This document shows positions 1-8,334 of a stretch of DNA of 64,000 nt, piece by piece. Both the position numbers and the translations under genes were made by a program. The number at the start of each line of letters is the position of its first letter. Position 1 is the first letter of the stretch. The notes beneath the pieces are model-generated. The model had not been told where the DNA came from and ran no database searches. It was given only the letters and a program-made list of their open reading frames with translations. This DNA is from Parapedobacter sp. SGR-10 (GTDB taxonomy: Bacteria > Bacteroidota > Bacteroidia > Sphingobacteriales > Sphingobacteriaceae): positions 1 through 64,000 of the forward strand of contig NZ_JAAJTJ010000004.1 in the NCBI RefSeq assembly GCF_011030405.1, given 5' to 3'.

Positions 1-22
1 TATTTCTTTAACCAAACTTTGT

Positions 23-124
23 CGTCATTTCGATGAGGAGGTACGACGAAGAGAAATCTATGGCCAGATAGTACATTAATCCAATTCATCCATAGATTTC
101 TCCTCATTCTTCGTCGAAATGACG
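23..124. repeat. Palindromic intergenic repeat, GTCAT...ATGAC family
   Basis: The outer arms CGTCATTTCGA (23-33) and TCGAAATGACG (114-124) are exact reverse complements, and so are the inner arms AGAAATCTATGG (52-63) and CCATAGATTTCT (90-101). The whole would fold as a long interrupted hairpin. It lies 31 bp past the stop of the GH3 gene. Related elements in this window are at 41599-41665, 42041-42074 and 50092-50207. A role as a transcript end is possible but not shown. Confidence 0.85.
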
Positions 125-155
125 GGCTGGTTGCTAAAGTATATAATCGCCCTTT

Positions 156-1859
156 TTATAATCCCTTGCCATAAGAGAAGGTCTTGTTAACGGTCACAGG
201 TAGCTTCCCTGTGGGTCTGATCTGTTTCAGTACGACTTTTAGGGCTGCCCGTTGCATAAAATCATCGTTCTGATAAGCCATGATGATCGTATTGCTCCTG
301 CCGACATTGATACTGTTCAACGCATAAGGATTGGTAAATAAAATAGATATGGTTCTTCTCCCCGCTAGTTTGTCTATAAAATCTTTTACCGGATCGGAGA
401 GATTGAGTTCACTCCGCGGTCTTGACTGATTGTCATGGACAACCAGTACAATTTGTCGGTGATCACGTACTTCTTTTATCAATTCCTTAAGTTGTTCGGC
501 AGTCTCTGTGCCGTTGATGTAAAAATTCTGGGCATCTGTTAATCTTGGAGCCAATCCTTTTTCGAAATCCTGGGATTGGGCTATACCTACACTGACTACA
601 GCGGTATGCTGTTTTGGATCAAAGTTGTGAAGGCTCTTTCCATAGCGGAGCAAAGTCACGGATGCGTCCGCCATCCGTTGGATCAATGATTTTGTCGTGG
701 GTCTGTTGAGGTCTGTGATCAGGCCATTTCTATTGGCCGGTCTATAATTGTGCAGACCTAACCAATACTTGGCGGCAAGTACCTTCTTTACACGTGCATC
801 TATGTCACTTTGTTTAAGCCGACCGTTTTTGATAGATTGCTCTACCAATGTGATAGCTCGAGCACTGTTTTCCGATATTTCCAATAGATCATTTCCTGCT
901 TCGATGGCTCTGACGTCGGCCTCACCCTTCGGAAAAAATTTTTTTACGCCTTTCATATCCATGGCATCTGTTACGGCAAGCCCTTTGAAGCCAAGTTCTT
1001 GTCGTAAAATGTCGGTTACCACTTTTTTGGAAATCGAGGAAGGGATATTAGGTGTAGCATCCAATGCAGGAATGTGCATGTGCGCGACCATGACAGCAGG
1101 TGCTCCGGCATTGATCAGTTCCTTGAAAGGATACATTTCCAAGTTGTTCAGCCGGTCTCGGGAAAAATTCAATTGAGGGAGATCATAATGTGAGTCTACG
1201 TCCGTATCACCATGTCCCGGAAAATGTTTGAGCGAAGCAATGATCCCACCGTCTACCATGCCTTTCATGTAGGCCTTGCCTTTGTTGGTCACGTTGAATT
1301 TGTTGTCGCCGAAGGAGCGAAAGTTGATGACCGGATTTTTAGGATTGTTGTTGATATCTACGACGGGTGCAAAATTGAAATGCATACCCATCCTTAGAAA
1401 ATCTTTTGCTACTTCTCTCCCCATATCATATAGAAGACGGTTATCCTGTATAGCACCTAAAGTCATCTGATAGGGGAAAGACAAGGTAGAATCCGGTAAC
1501 CGCATACCCAAACCCCACTCCCCATCAAATGTAACGAGCAAAGGCACTTTGGCTATTTTTTGATACCTATTCAGCATATCTACATGGCGTACCGGGCCAC
1601 CTTGAAATACCACCAATCCCCCCAATTGTTCTTTTTCAATGACCTTTGCGACAGAATCTATATATTTTGCTCCCCGATCGGTATGCGCCCTTACCAAAAA
1701 AAGTTGGCCTATGCGCTCCTTAGGAGTCAATTTGGCAAATACAGAGTCTACCCAACGGTGTTGTTGATGGATAAATGTCACAAAATCGGCTTTTTGCTGT
1801 GCATAGGAAATCGTCGTAAGCAAAAGACAAATAATAAACGATACGAGGTTTTTTATCAT
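156..1859 (-). CDS. Glycoside hydrolase family 3, NagZ-like beta-N-acetylhexosaminidase
   Basis: This is predicted to hydrolyse terminal N-acetylglucosamine residues, for example in peptidoglycan turnover, and to act outside the cytoplasm because it starts with a signal peptide ending near the SYAQQ motif. The NagZ signature KHFPGHGDTDVDSH is at residues 211-224, with the conserved TDAMDM aspartate near residue 298. The start at 1859 is chosen over an in-frame ATG at 1904 because the signal peptide begins there. Many Bacteroidota homologues continue into a C-terminal serine beta-lactamase domain. This protein stops at 567 residues just after the GH3 C-terminal part, so that domain is absent. 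It lies downstream of the TetR gene in the same direction, with its own candidate promoter at 1950-1957. Confidence 0.88.
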   Translation of the reverse strand: MIKNLVSFIICLLLTTISYAQQKADFVTFIHQQHRWVDSVFAKLTPKERIGQLFLVRAHTDRGAKYIDSVAKVIEKEQLGGLVVFQGGPVRHVDMLNRYQKIAKVPLLVTFDGEWGLGMRLPDSTLSFPYQMTLGAIQDNRLLYDMGREVAKDFLRMGMHFNFAPVVDINNNPKNPVINFRSFGDNKFNVTNKGKAYMKGMVDGGIIASLKHFPGHGDTDVDSHYDLPQLNFSRDRLNNLEMYPFKELINAGAPAVMVAHMHIPALDATPNIPSSISKKVVTDILRQELGFKGLAVTDAMDMKGVKKFFPKGEADVRAIEAGNDLLEISENSARAITLVEQSIKNGRLKQSDIDARVKKVLAAKYWLGLHNYRPANRNGLITDLNRPTTKSLIQRMADASVTLLRYGKSLHNFDPKQHTAVVSVGIAQSQDFEKGLAPRLTDAQNFYINGTETAEQLKELIKEVRDHRQIVLVVHDNQSRPRSELNLSDPVKDFIDKLAGRRTISILFTNPYALNSINVGRSNTIIMAYQNDDFMQRAALKVVLKQIRPTGKLPVTVNKTFSYGKGL

Positions 1860-1949
1860 AATAGCAAAAATAAATCCAAACCAAATAAAGGGAATTTTAC
1901 GCAAAAATTAGCACGTTTTTGCATGTTTAGTTGTGTAAAAAGGCAAAAA

Positions 1950-1957
1950 CAAATATA
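1950..1957 (-). promoter_or_regulatory. Candidate -7 box (TATATTTG) for the GH3 gene
   Basis: The minus strand reads TATATTTG, matching the Bacteroidota -7 consensus TAnnTTTG. It ends at the TetR stop codon and lies about 90 nt before the GH3 start. No clear -33 TTTG is visible, so confidence is low. Confidence 0.4.
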
Positions 1958-2500
1958 TTATATTAAATTATATTTTTTTTCTAACAGAAGGGTGACCTCT
2001 TCGGGATGCTCCAATTCATTGAAAGCCTCTTTCTTCCATAGCATATCGATTACCAGCAATAAAAACTCGGTTTCGATTTCAGGGGTTTCATAGCCCAGTT
2101 CCGTAAAAGCTTTTAAGATGATGGGCTGTACGGGCTTGATGAATAGTTCATGTTGTGATTTCGAAAAAGACATATATGAAAGTCTTCTTTGCATTTTCCA
2201 AAACAGGGGTTCCTCCGTTACGAGCTTATGGGGGAGGGAAATCATGTTTTTCAGAAAATCTTTTGCGTTTTTATAGGTCAGCATACCTCTGTGTTGTTGC
2301 AGTACCCTTCTATAGCCAGCCTTGATCAAATGGGACAATAAGGCATCTTTATTGCCAAAATGCTTAAAGATCAAGGCTTCGGAAACACCGGCATGGATAG
2401 ATATCTCTTTTGTAGAAGTGTCCGAATAACCTTTTTCTGCAAACAAGTTCAACGCGGAATGCATAATTCTTTCTTTTCGGCTATACATATCTTCTTTCAT
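1958..2500 (-). CDS. TetR/AcrR family transcriptional regulator
   Basis: A DNA-binding repressor of 180 residues. The N-terminal helix-turn-helix spans roughly residues 8-55, with the typical pattern ALNLFAEKGYSDTSTKEIS followed by AGVSEALIFKHFGNKDALL. The rest is an all-helical ligand and dimer domain with no recognisable specificity. The start at 2500 is preferred over the in-frame ATG at 2578, because a perfect dyad with a -7 box (2521-2546) lies inside the longer version. The gene is divergent from the outer-membrane protein at 2667 and co-directional with the GH3 gene, so it may control itself and the outer-membrane gene. Confidence 0.9.
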   Translation of the reverse strand: MKEDMYSRKERIMHSALNLFAEKGYSDTSTKEISIHAGVSEALIFKHFGNKDALLSHLIKAGYRRVLQQHRGMLTYKNAKDFLKNMISLPHKLVTEEPLFWKMQRRLSYMSFSKSQHELFIKPVQPIILKAFTELGYETPEIETEFLLLVIDMLWKKEAFNELEHPEEVTLLLEKKYNLI

Positions 2501-2520
2501 ACTGCTGACTAGATTTACAG

Positions 2521-2546
2521 GACAAATATATCTATTTATATTTGTC
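2521..2546. promoter_or_regulatory. Operator-like perfect dyad containing divergent -7 boxes
   Basis: The arms GACAAATATA (2521-2530) and TATATTTGTC (2537-2546) are exact reverse complements around a 6-bp spacer. Each arm contains TATATTTG reading outward, which fits the -7 consensus TAnnTTTG, one for the TetR gene on the minus strand and one for the outer-membrane gene on the plus strand. This is the expected layout for a TetR-family autorepressor site. Binding by this TetR is inferred from position only. Confidence 0.65.
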
Positions 2547-2550
2547 TTAT

Positions 2551-2576
2551 GTAGAGACGTTGCATGCAACCTCTCC
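2551..2576. repeat. Degenerate GTAG-footed palindrome
   Basis: The sequence starts GTAGAGACGTTGCATGCAAC and contains the perfect 12-mer palindrome GTTGCATGCAAC flanked by imperfect GAGAC/CTCTC arms. It resembles the 28-nt GTAG palindromes at 11663, 28822, 39843 and 54292 but has diverged. It could be a decayed REP or a second operator in this divergent promoter region. Confidence 0.5.
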
Positions 2577-2666
2577 ATTCCCTATGTTTTTTGTATCATT
2601 TTCAAGACATATTGTGTCTATACCTCAAAATTTATTATAATTACAGTTTAATTACAAAAAACCTGA

Positions 2667-5432
2667 GTGATACGTATATTTTTTGCAATAATAATATTTG
2701 TTTTTTGCTACTTTGGCAACATTGATGTCTATGGACAAAATAATTTGACGGGCAATATCATTGATAAGACCAGTGCAAAACCCATACAGGGAGTCACGAT
2801 CAATGTAGAGAGTCTAGCGGATTCGACCAAATCCGTACTGAGTAGCAACGCCCGTGGAGTCTTCAATAAGGTAAATTTCAAACCGGGTCAATATACCGTA
2901 AAGGTTCATTATGTCGGTTATAAAACCGAAAGGCAAAGCATAACTTTTTCGGGAAAGCCGGTTCACCTTCTTTTTAGGCTCGAACCGTCGGAGATCGCTT
3001 TGGAAGAGGTAGAGATTACTGCTCCGCAGATGGTTTCCCTGCGTACCGATACGATGGAGTTTGATGCGCGAAACTTTTCTACACGCGAATTTGCCGATTC
3101 GGATGAGCTCATAGCTCAGGTGCCCGGCGTCATGATTGATGAAGATGGTAACGTTTCCGCTCATGGTGAGCAAGTGACTAAAATCGTTGTAGACGGCAAA
3201 GAGTTTTTCAGTACGGATCCGCGGATTGCATTGAAATCCTTGCCGGCAGAGATCATATCCAAGATACAGATCATCGATGAGAAGAGTGAGCAAGCCCGGT
3301 TTTCGGGCTTTGATGATGGCACGCGCAACAAGGTCATCAATATCGTGACCAAGCCTGAGCGGAGGCACGGCTATTTTGGCAAAGCCAACGCCGGGGTAGG
3401 CGCAGCAGAAAAGTTCGGTGTGAACGCGAATGTCAACCAGTTTGCCGGTGACAAAAAATTGGCAATCAATGTTATGGCCAATAACATCAACGAAACAAAT
3501 TTTGCCGAACAGGGAAGGGGAGGTGTACGTCGTGGCAATAGCAATACGGATAGGGGGCTATCGGATACGTATGCGGCAGCAGTCAACTTTACAAACACGT
3601 ATTTGAATAAAAATTTGGAGCTAAGCGCAGATTATAATTATCGCTCACTCGCTACGGCGACCACATCTATATCCAATATCGAATATATCAGCACCAGAAA
3701 GGTTAATCAGTTCAGAGATCAGCATCAATTTTCGGATATATTGGGCAACGAACATAAACTTAACTCCCGCTTAAGATGGAATATAGACTCGGCTAACCGC
3801 TTAGATATTGCACCTAATATTCGATATACGACAAGCGGCAGGGAAATTATCAGTGATTTCCGGACGTTAAAAGAAGAAGCTATGCTCAATAGCTCCGACC
3901 GCTCTAGCCACACCAACAGCTCGAATTTCAATTTTGGAGGATCCCTGACCTATATGCACCGTTTTAAGAAACGAGGAAGAACTATTTCGTTGAGTATGTC
4001 GGGCAACAAGAGCAGCAACGAGGCTGAGGCCCTTAGCTTGGCCGTCACATCCTATTACAAAAATGACATTGAATCCCGTAGGGATACTAATAATAACCAA
4101 AGCATGACAGATGGCTATGGGTCCGGGCTCCGCAGCCGTCTGGCTTTTACAGAAACTATTTCTCGAGCCAGTCGTTTGCAGGCAAACTATAGCTTTAGAA
4201 ATACAGTTGGATATTCAGACCGGAAAACGTATGAATTTCTGGCCGAGACAGGACAGTTGGGCGAGTTGAGGGATCGCTTGTCCAATGCGTTTAGAAATGA
4301 CTTTGTTTATCACGGAGGTGGTCTAGCCTATATCTACAATAAGAAGGACAAGATACGTGTGCAGGCCGGCCTCAACTATGAGCATGGCGTACGTAAAAAT
4401 GACCGGACAGTCCCTCGTCCGATCTACACCGTGGCAGACTTTAATAGTTTTCTGCCGAGTCTTACCTTAGTCTACCACTTGTCAAAGGAGCGGAATCTTG
4501 AAGTCAACTATAATACGGAAACGCGTACGCCGACGATCAACCAATTGCAGGATTTTATCAATAATGCGAATGAACTGAACATTACCAATGGAAATCCCAA
4601 CTTGAACCAAGAGTACGCACATTTGGTTAAATTTCAATACAAAGATGTCAACAAGAAGACGGGTAGAAGTCTCAATACGAACATACAATTTGATTACTTT
4701 AACAATAAGATCATCAACTCTATCCTAAGGCCCGAAAAAGATACGGTACTCTTTCCGGAGACGGAGACAACACCCCGTATCATCCTTCGTGAGGGAGGAA
4801 GGTATGTGATACCCGAGAACAAAGATGGAGCGTATGCTTTTCGGGCACGCAACAGCTATGGTCTCCCGATCAAGAAATGGAAGTTGAACCTCAATTTCAA
4901 TACGAATGTGTTTTATAACAATGATTATGTGATCCTCAACGAGGAATTGCTGAAAGATATTTCCTATGGATTTTCACAAAGTTTTGGCTTCAACTCAAAT
5001 ATCAAGAAAAAATATGTCATCGGGCTGAGCTATCATATCAATGCCAATTATTATGAAAATGCTGCCGCACGTGTGGCAAAATATAACGTGTACGTGCATC
5101 GCATCAGTAACAATACGACTATCGAATTGCCAAAAAGATTTGTGGTCAATTCCAATCTTTCATACTTTTTTGATACGGGTTTTGAGGAAAGCGAGCCCAT
5201 AAAGATGACCTTGTGGAGTGCTTCGATAGGGTACAAGCTGTTCAAGAAGCAGAATGCTGAGCTTGCTGTCAAGGGTTTTGACCTATTGAACAATGCCAAG
5301 AACGTAAGAAGGAGCGTCAATGATGAAGCTGTGACCGATGTGGTTTCAAATACCTTGACCCGTTATTTCCTGATGTCTTTCTCCTACAATCTGAGGCAGT
5401 TTGGCACAGGTCAGAGGGGTAAGCGAAATTAA
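2667..5432 (+). CDS. TonB-receptor-like outer-membrane beta-barrel protein
   Basis: A 921-residue outer-membrane protein with a GTG start and a signal peptide ending near VYGQ. Residues about 27-115 form a carboxypeptidase-regulatory-like (CarboxypepD_reg) beta domain with the phrase IDKTSAKPIQGVTI. A plug-like segment follows (VPGVMIDEDGNVSAHGEQVT), then a long beta-barrel of the outer-membrane beta-barrel family typical of Bacteroidota. The sequence near residue 620 (TRTPTINQLQDFINN) is a hallmark of that family. No substrate can be deduced, and no SusD partner is adjacent. The gene is divergent from the TetR gene, which is the likely regulator. The paralogue at 14126-16942 has the same architecture. 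Confidence 0.88.
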   Translation: MIRIFFAIIIFVFCYFGNIDVYGQNNLTGNIIDKTSAKPIQGVTINVESLADSTKSVLSSNARGVFNKVNFKPGQYTVKVHYVGYKTERQSITFSGKPVHLLFRLEPSEIALEEVEITAPQMVSLRTDTMEFDARNFSTREFADSDELIAQVPGVMIDEDGNVSAHGEQVTKIVVDGKEFFSTDPRIALKSLPAEIISKIQIIDEKSEQARFSGFDDGTRNKVINIVTKPERRHGYFGKANAGVGAAEKFGVNANVNQFAGDKKLAINVMANNINETNFAEQGRGGVRRGNSNTDRGLSDTYAAAVNFTNTYLNKNLELSADYNYRSLATATTSISNIEYISTRKVNQFRDQHQFSDILGNEHKLNSRLRWNIDSANRLDIAPNIRYTTSGREIISDFRTLKEEAMLNSSDRSSHTNSSNFNFGGSLTYMHRFKKRGRTISLSMSGNKSSNEAEALSLAVTSYYKNDIESRRDTNNNQSMTDGYGSGLRSRLAFTETISRASRLQANYSFRNTVGYSDRKTYEFLAETGQLGELRDRLSNAFRNDFVYHGGGLAYIYNKKDKIRVQAGLNYEHGVRKNDRTVPRPIYTVADFNSFLPSLTLVYHLSKERNLEVNYNTETRTPTINQLQDFINNANELNITNGNPNLNQEYAHLVKFQYKDVNKKTGRSLNTNIQFDYFNNKIINSILRPEKDTVLFPETETTPRIILREGGRYVIPENKDGAYAFRARNSYGLPIKKWKLNLNFNTNVFYNNDYVILNEELLKDISYGFSQSFGFNSNIKKKYVIGLSYHINANYYENAAARVAKYNVYVHRISNNTTIELPKRFVVNSNLSYFFDTGFEESEPIKMTLWSASIGYKLFKKQNAELAVKGFDLLNNAKNVRRSVNDEAVTDVVSNTLTRYFLMSFSYNLRQFGTGQRGKRN

Positions 5433-5452
5433 GATTCACCCTTTGTCTGCAA

Positions 5453-5998
5453 TTAAAAAAACAAATCATCTTGTGGCCAGTTTGAAGGATTGTCCTGTAT
5501 ATAATCTACAATCCGTCCATAATCATTAAAGTCACGGATAATGTGTTCATAATAATTACGTTGCCAAACATTATATATATCGGTATGATGACGACACCAT
5601 TTGGTAACTCCGATTTTAAATCCACGTACAATGGAACCGATTGTTTTGGACGTTCCGTGTAGGGGCGAAATATCTTTCGCCTTATTTTGCGGATAATCCC
5701 TAGACGTATTAACATTTGAGGGCAAAAAATTTTTTGCCCCTACAATTTCAATGATACCGTGTATATGGTTTGGCATAATAACAAATTCATGCAGATTGAC
5801 ATTGGGAAAATGTTTCAGAATTTCTAACCAACAGGTCTGTGCATACTCACCTGCTTGGTTTAGAAGCATCTCGCTGTCGACAATTTCTCCGAATAAACGG
5901 AGTCTGTTCTGCACACATAAAGTGACAAAGTATAGACCTTCTTGGCTATAATCATAACCGTGTAAACGTATAGAACGCCGATTGAATTTGTCCAACAT
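5453..5998 (-). CDS. REP-associated tyrosine transposase (RAYT, Y1/HUH family)
   Basis: A 181-residue single-strand DNA nuclease of the Y1 transposase family. The HUH motif is NHIH at residues 77-80 (in MPNHIHGI), and the candidate catalytic tyrosine is in QRNYYEHIIR near residue 150. Known RAYTs bind and cut REP hairpins next to a GTAG tetranucleotide. The linker between the HUH half and the tyrosine half (residues 86-114) is encoded by an 85-bp double-hairpin REP element (5659-5743). The C-terminal NPSNW motif is typical. The gene stands alone, convergent with the outer-membrane protein. It appears intact. Confidence 0.92.
   Translation of the reverse strand: MLDKFNRRSIRLHGYDYSQEGLYFVTLCVQNRLRLFGEIVDSEMLLNQAGEYAQTCWLEILKHFPNVNLHEFVIMPNHIHGIIEIVGAKNFLPSNVNTSRDYPQNKAKDISPLHGTSKTIGSIVRGFKIGVTKWCRHHTDIYNVWQRNYYEHIIRDFNDYGRIVDYIQDNPSNWPQDDLFF
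5659..5743. repeat. Two-hairpin REP element inside the RAYT reading frame
   Basis: GTAGGGGC (5659-5666) and GCCCCTAC (5736-5743) form the outer inverted ends. Inside are the hairpins GGCGAAA-TATC-TTTCGCC (5664-5681) and GGGCAAAAAATTTTTTGCCC (5720-5739). On the coding strand it begins exactly in frame and encodes VGAKNFLP at one end and KAKDISPLH at the other. The hairpin pair also occurs outside genes at 57062-57114, with a shorter spacer. Confidence 0.9.
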
Positions 5999-6063
5999 GG
6001 CTCGGTAGCAGGGTGTATTTTCTTTTAAAGATACTTGATTTTTGCCATTTGTTAAAGCTTGAC

Positions 6064-6735
6064 TTACCCTATGCTCATCATATAGCCAATGCCGCGTATA
6101 TTGGTGATCTTGATCCTTTCGTCCTGCGCCAGATATTTACGGATGCGGCTGATAAACACATCGAGACTCCTTCCGGTGAAATAGGTATCATCGTTCCAGT
6201 ACGTACGGATGATATCTTCGCGGGGAACGACTGTATCTTTGTGCTCAAACAGGCGGCGTAACAGCTCGCTTTCACGAAAAGATAATTTCTCAACATGTTG
6301 GCCGATGGTCAATGTATTTTTATTGGTGTCCAAGATGTAGTTTCCTATATAGAATACCTGCGGTCCTGTTCTTCGGGACTTCTTGGCCAAGGCTTCTATC
6401 CGAACGATCAGTTCTTCTATTTTGAACGGTTTGCGAACATAATCATTGGCTCCAAGATGAAAGCCTTTGACGACATCTTCGGTTTGGGTCATGGCCGAAA
6501 GGAACAGGATCGGAACCTGCATATCCATTTTCCTTATTTCAGTAGCTAAAGTAAACCCGTCCATTAGAGGCATCATGATGTCAATAACCAGTACATCGGG
6601 TTTGTCTTTCTTAAACAGAGAAAGTGCATCCTGGCCGTTGGTTCGATGTATGACTTCAAAACCGTAATCCTCCAAACTATCTGCTACAATGAGTGCGAGG
6701 CTTTCTTCATCTTCGACGTATAGGACTTTTATCAT
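6064..6735 (-). CDS. OmpR-family response regulator
   Basis: A two-component response regulator of 223 residues. The receiver domain occupies residues 1-115, with acidic residues VEDEES at 7-12, the phosphoacceptor D52 in VIDIMMP and the conserved K101 in RKPF. The winged-helix DNA-binding domain is at about 130-220 and ends IRGIGYMM, the usual OmpR/PhoB terminus. It resembles RprY of Bacteroides. The partner histidine kinase is immediately upstream in the same direction, with an 85-bp gap that holds a hairpin (6775-6818). Confidence 0.95.
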   Translation of the reverse strand: MIKVLYVEDEESLALIVADSLEDYGFEVIHRTNGQDALSLFKKDKPDVLVIDIMMPLMDGFTLATEIRKMDMQVPILFLSAMTQTEDVVKGFHLGANDYVRKPFKIEELIVRIEALAKKSRRTGPQVFYIGNYILDTNKNTLTIGQHVEKLSFRESELLRRLFEHKDTVVPREDIIRTYWNDDTYFTGRSLDVFISRIRKYLAQDERIKITNIRGIGYMMSIG

Positions 6736-6774
6736 ATCAATTCAATCTATAAAATAAAAGAGGTTTAACAGAGT

Positions 6775-6818
6775 CTTCCGAAGTCCCGCAGGCCACTCAT
6801 GGGCAAGACTTCGGGAAG
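6775..6818. terminator. Imperfect hairpin between kinase and regulator genes
   Basis: CTTCCGAAGTC (6775-6785) pairs with GACTTCGGGAAG (6807-6818) with one bulged base and a 21-nt loop. It belongs to the CTTCCGAAG hairpin family found at 14085, 58471 and 63469. It lies just past the kinase stop codon inside the apparent operon, so it may partly stop or process the transcript before the regulator gene. Confidence 0.5.
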
Positions 6819-6820
6819 CT

Positions 6821-8218
6821 TTAATATGGTAGTATGACCTTAAAAGTAGAGCCTTCTCCGGGCTTACTCTGTACGCTGACACGACCTCCGTGTTTTTCGA
6901 TAATCAGCTTGACATAGGACAAACCCAGACCAAAACCTTTGACCGGATGTAGATGTCCAAGGGGTACTCTAAAAAACATATCGAATATATCGTTGAGGTA
7001 TTTCTCATCTATGCCCTGGCCATGGTCTTGTATAGTGATGTTGATGTCCTTTTCGGATATATCTGTACGTACAAGGATATGTGCTTTTTCATTGGAATAC
7101 TTGATGGCATTGTCCAACAGGTTGGTGAAAACGTTTTTGATGTGGGATCTATCCCCCATGTAGTTAATAGATGCTTCATTCGTTGAAAAATCGATCTCAA
7201 TAGGTTTTTGGCAACTCAGTTTGGCTGTCTCTATACATTCCTGTAGTAGTTCATTCAGATCAAAATCCACTTTGTCCAGTACCAGGCCGCTTACGCCGTC
7301 CATATCCAATTGCAATACACGCTCGATGAGCTTAGACAGGTGTTCCAATTCTCGATGCGATATGTCAAGATATTTGGCCATCTTCACCTTGTCGTCCCGT
7401 GCGCCATAGCGTTGTACGGCTTCAATAGCAGCCATTACTGTAGCTACCGGTGTTTTGAGTTCGTGTGTCATGTTGTTGACAAAGGACTTCCGCAGTAGGG
7501 CCTGTTTATTTTGTTTATTGATCGTCATCAGCAGATAACCGAATGTAGTGATCAATGCCAAAACAAGGGCTATGGACATGATGGTCTGCAATGACATCCT
7601 TCCCAACAGATAGAAAAAGGGATTTTCTATTTTGCACATGAGCAAGAGATTTTTGTCGGGATTGATGAGGATCGGTCTTGTATTTATATCTCCTTTTGGC
7701 GTGATTTCGTACCTCCTGCGTCTGGGTTGGGGTGTGTCAGTGGGCTCTGTTAGTGTGTGTATCCTTACTTTTACCGCGATACCTTTGGACTTAAGCGATT
7801 TGTCCAAAAGTTTGTTGATTTCCTTCCGGCTATCGTCATCGATATCCAAATGTGGCAACATGAACGAAGGAGGGGTAGATCGTGATTTGAATCTTCTCTC
7901 AAAATAACGCGTGCGCTCGGCCCGCAGACTATCCCAGATACCTTGTAGTTTTTCTTTATCTATGTCGGGATAAAGCTTTTCGATTTCCTGCATGAGAGCC
8001 TTTCCATCCCTGTCAAAAGGGCGGTTGCGTTCTATTTGAGCCTGATCATTTGAGCTATAGTAGGTCTGTACTGCATTGAAAAGCGATCTTTCGACCTCGG
8101 ACACCAACATCTCCTGTTTGTTTTGGTATATGCCGTATAGCCAGATCGAAATCACGACTATGATTCCCAACAGGATTAGGGCGATCAAGGATACTAATAT
8201 TTTATACTTTTTTAACAT
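6821..8218 (-). CDS. Membrane sensor histidine kinase
   Basis: A 465-residue kinase resembling RprX. It has a transmembrane helix at about residues 9-30, a periplasmic sensor region to about 205, and a second membrane helix at about 208-231. The HisKA box follows with phosphoacceptor H252 in NMTHELKTPVA. The HATPase domain has the N box NLLDNAIKYSN, the G1 box DHGQGID and the G2 box GFGLGLSYVK. There is no HAMP domain. All catalytic motifs are present. It is the first gene of the pair with the response regulator. The signal it senses is unknown. Confidence 0.95.
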   Translation of the reverse strand: MLKKYKILVSLIALILLGIIVVISIWLYGIYQNKQEMLVSEVERSLFNAVQTYYSSNDQAQIERNRPFDRDGKALMQEIEKLYPDIDKEKLQGIWDSLRAERTRYFERRFKSRSTPPSFMLPHLDIDDDSRKEINKLLDKSLKSKGIAVKVRIHTLTEPTDTPQPRRRRYEITPKGDINTRPILINPDKNLLLMCKIENPFFYLLGRMSLQTIMSIALVLALITTFGYLLMTINKQNKQALLRKSFVNNMTHELKTPVATVMAAIEAVQRYGARDDKVKMAKYLDISHRELEHLSKLIERVLQLDMDGVSGLVLDKVDFDLNELLQECIETAKLSCQKPIEIDFSTNEASINYMGDRSHIKNVFTNLLDNAIKYSNEKAHILVRTDISEKDINITIQDHGQGIDEKYLNDIFDMFFRVPLGHLHPVKGFGLGLSYVKLIIEKHGGRVSVQSKPGEGSTFKVILPY

Positions 8219-8226
8219 GATTAAAA

Positions 8227-8234
8227 CAAATTTA
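8227..8234 (-). promoter_or_regulatory. Candidate -7 box (TAAATTTG) for the kinase-regulator pair
   Basis: TAAATTTG on the minus strand matches TAnnTTTG and ends 8 nt before the kinase ATG, which would leave almost no 5' leader. Confidence 0.45.
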
Positions 8235-8310
8235 AATTGTTAGATTTGCACCTTGTACTGTTTTATTGACATTTAACATATTATAACACATATTAACAGT
8301 CGGGATTAGT

Positions 8311-8318
8311 TACATTTG
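8311..8318 (+). promoter_or_regulatory. Candidate -7 box (TACATTTG) for the DUF4270 gene
   Basis: TACATTTG matches TAnnTTTG exactly and lies 16 nt before the ATG at 8335. It is expected to drive the DUF4270-kelch pair. Confidence 0.6.
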
Positions 8319-8334
8319 CAGACAGTGAGATTTT

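Noticed and set aside
748-1176. Open frames on the opposite strand of the GH3 gene and similar long frames elsewhere
   Set aside because: They mirror the codon pattern of the real gene on the other strand, lack domain similarity and have no promoter, so they are shadows.
5453-5998. The RAYT gene as a pseudogene disrupted by a repeat
   Set aside because: The element is in frame, both catalytic motifs and the C-terminus are intact, and the linker position is naturally variable in the family.
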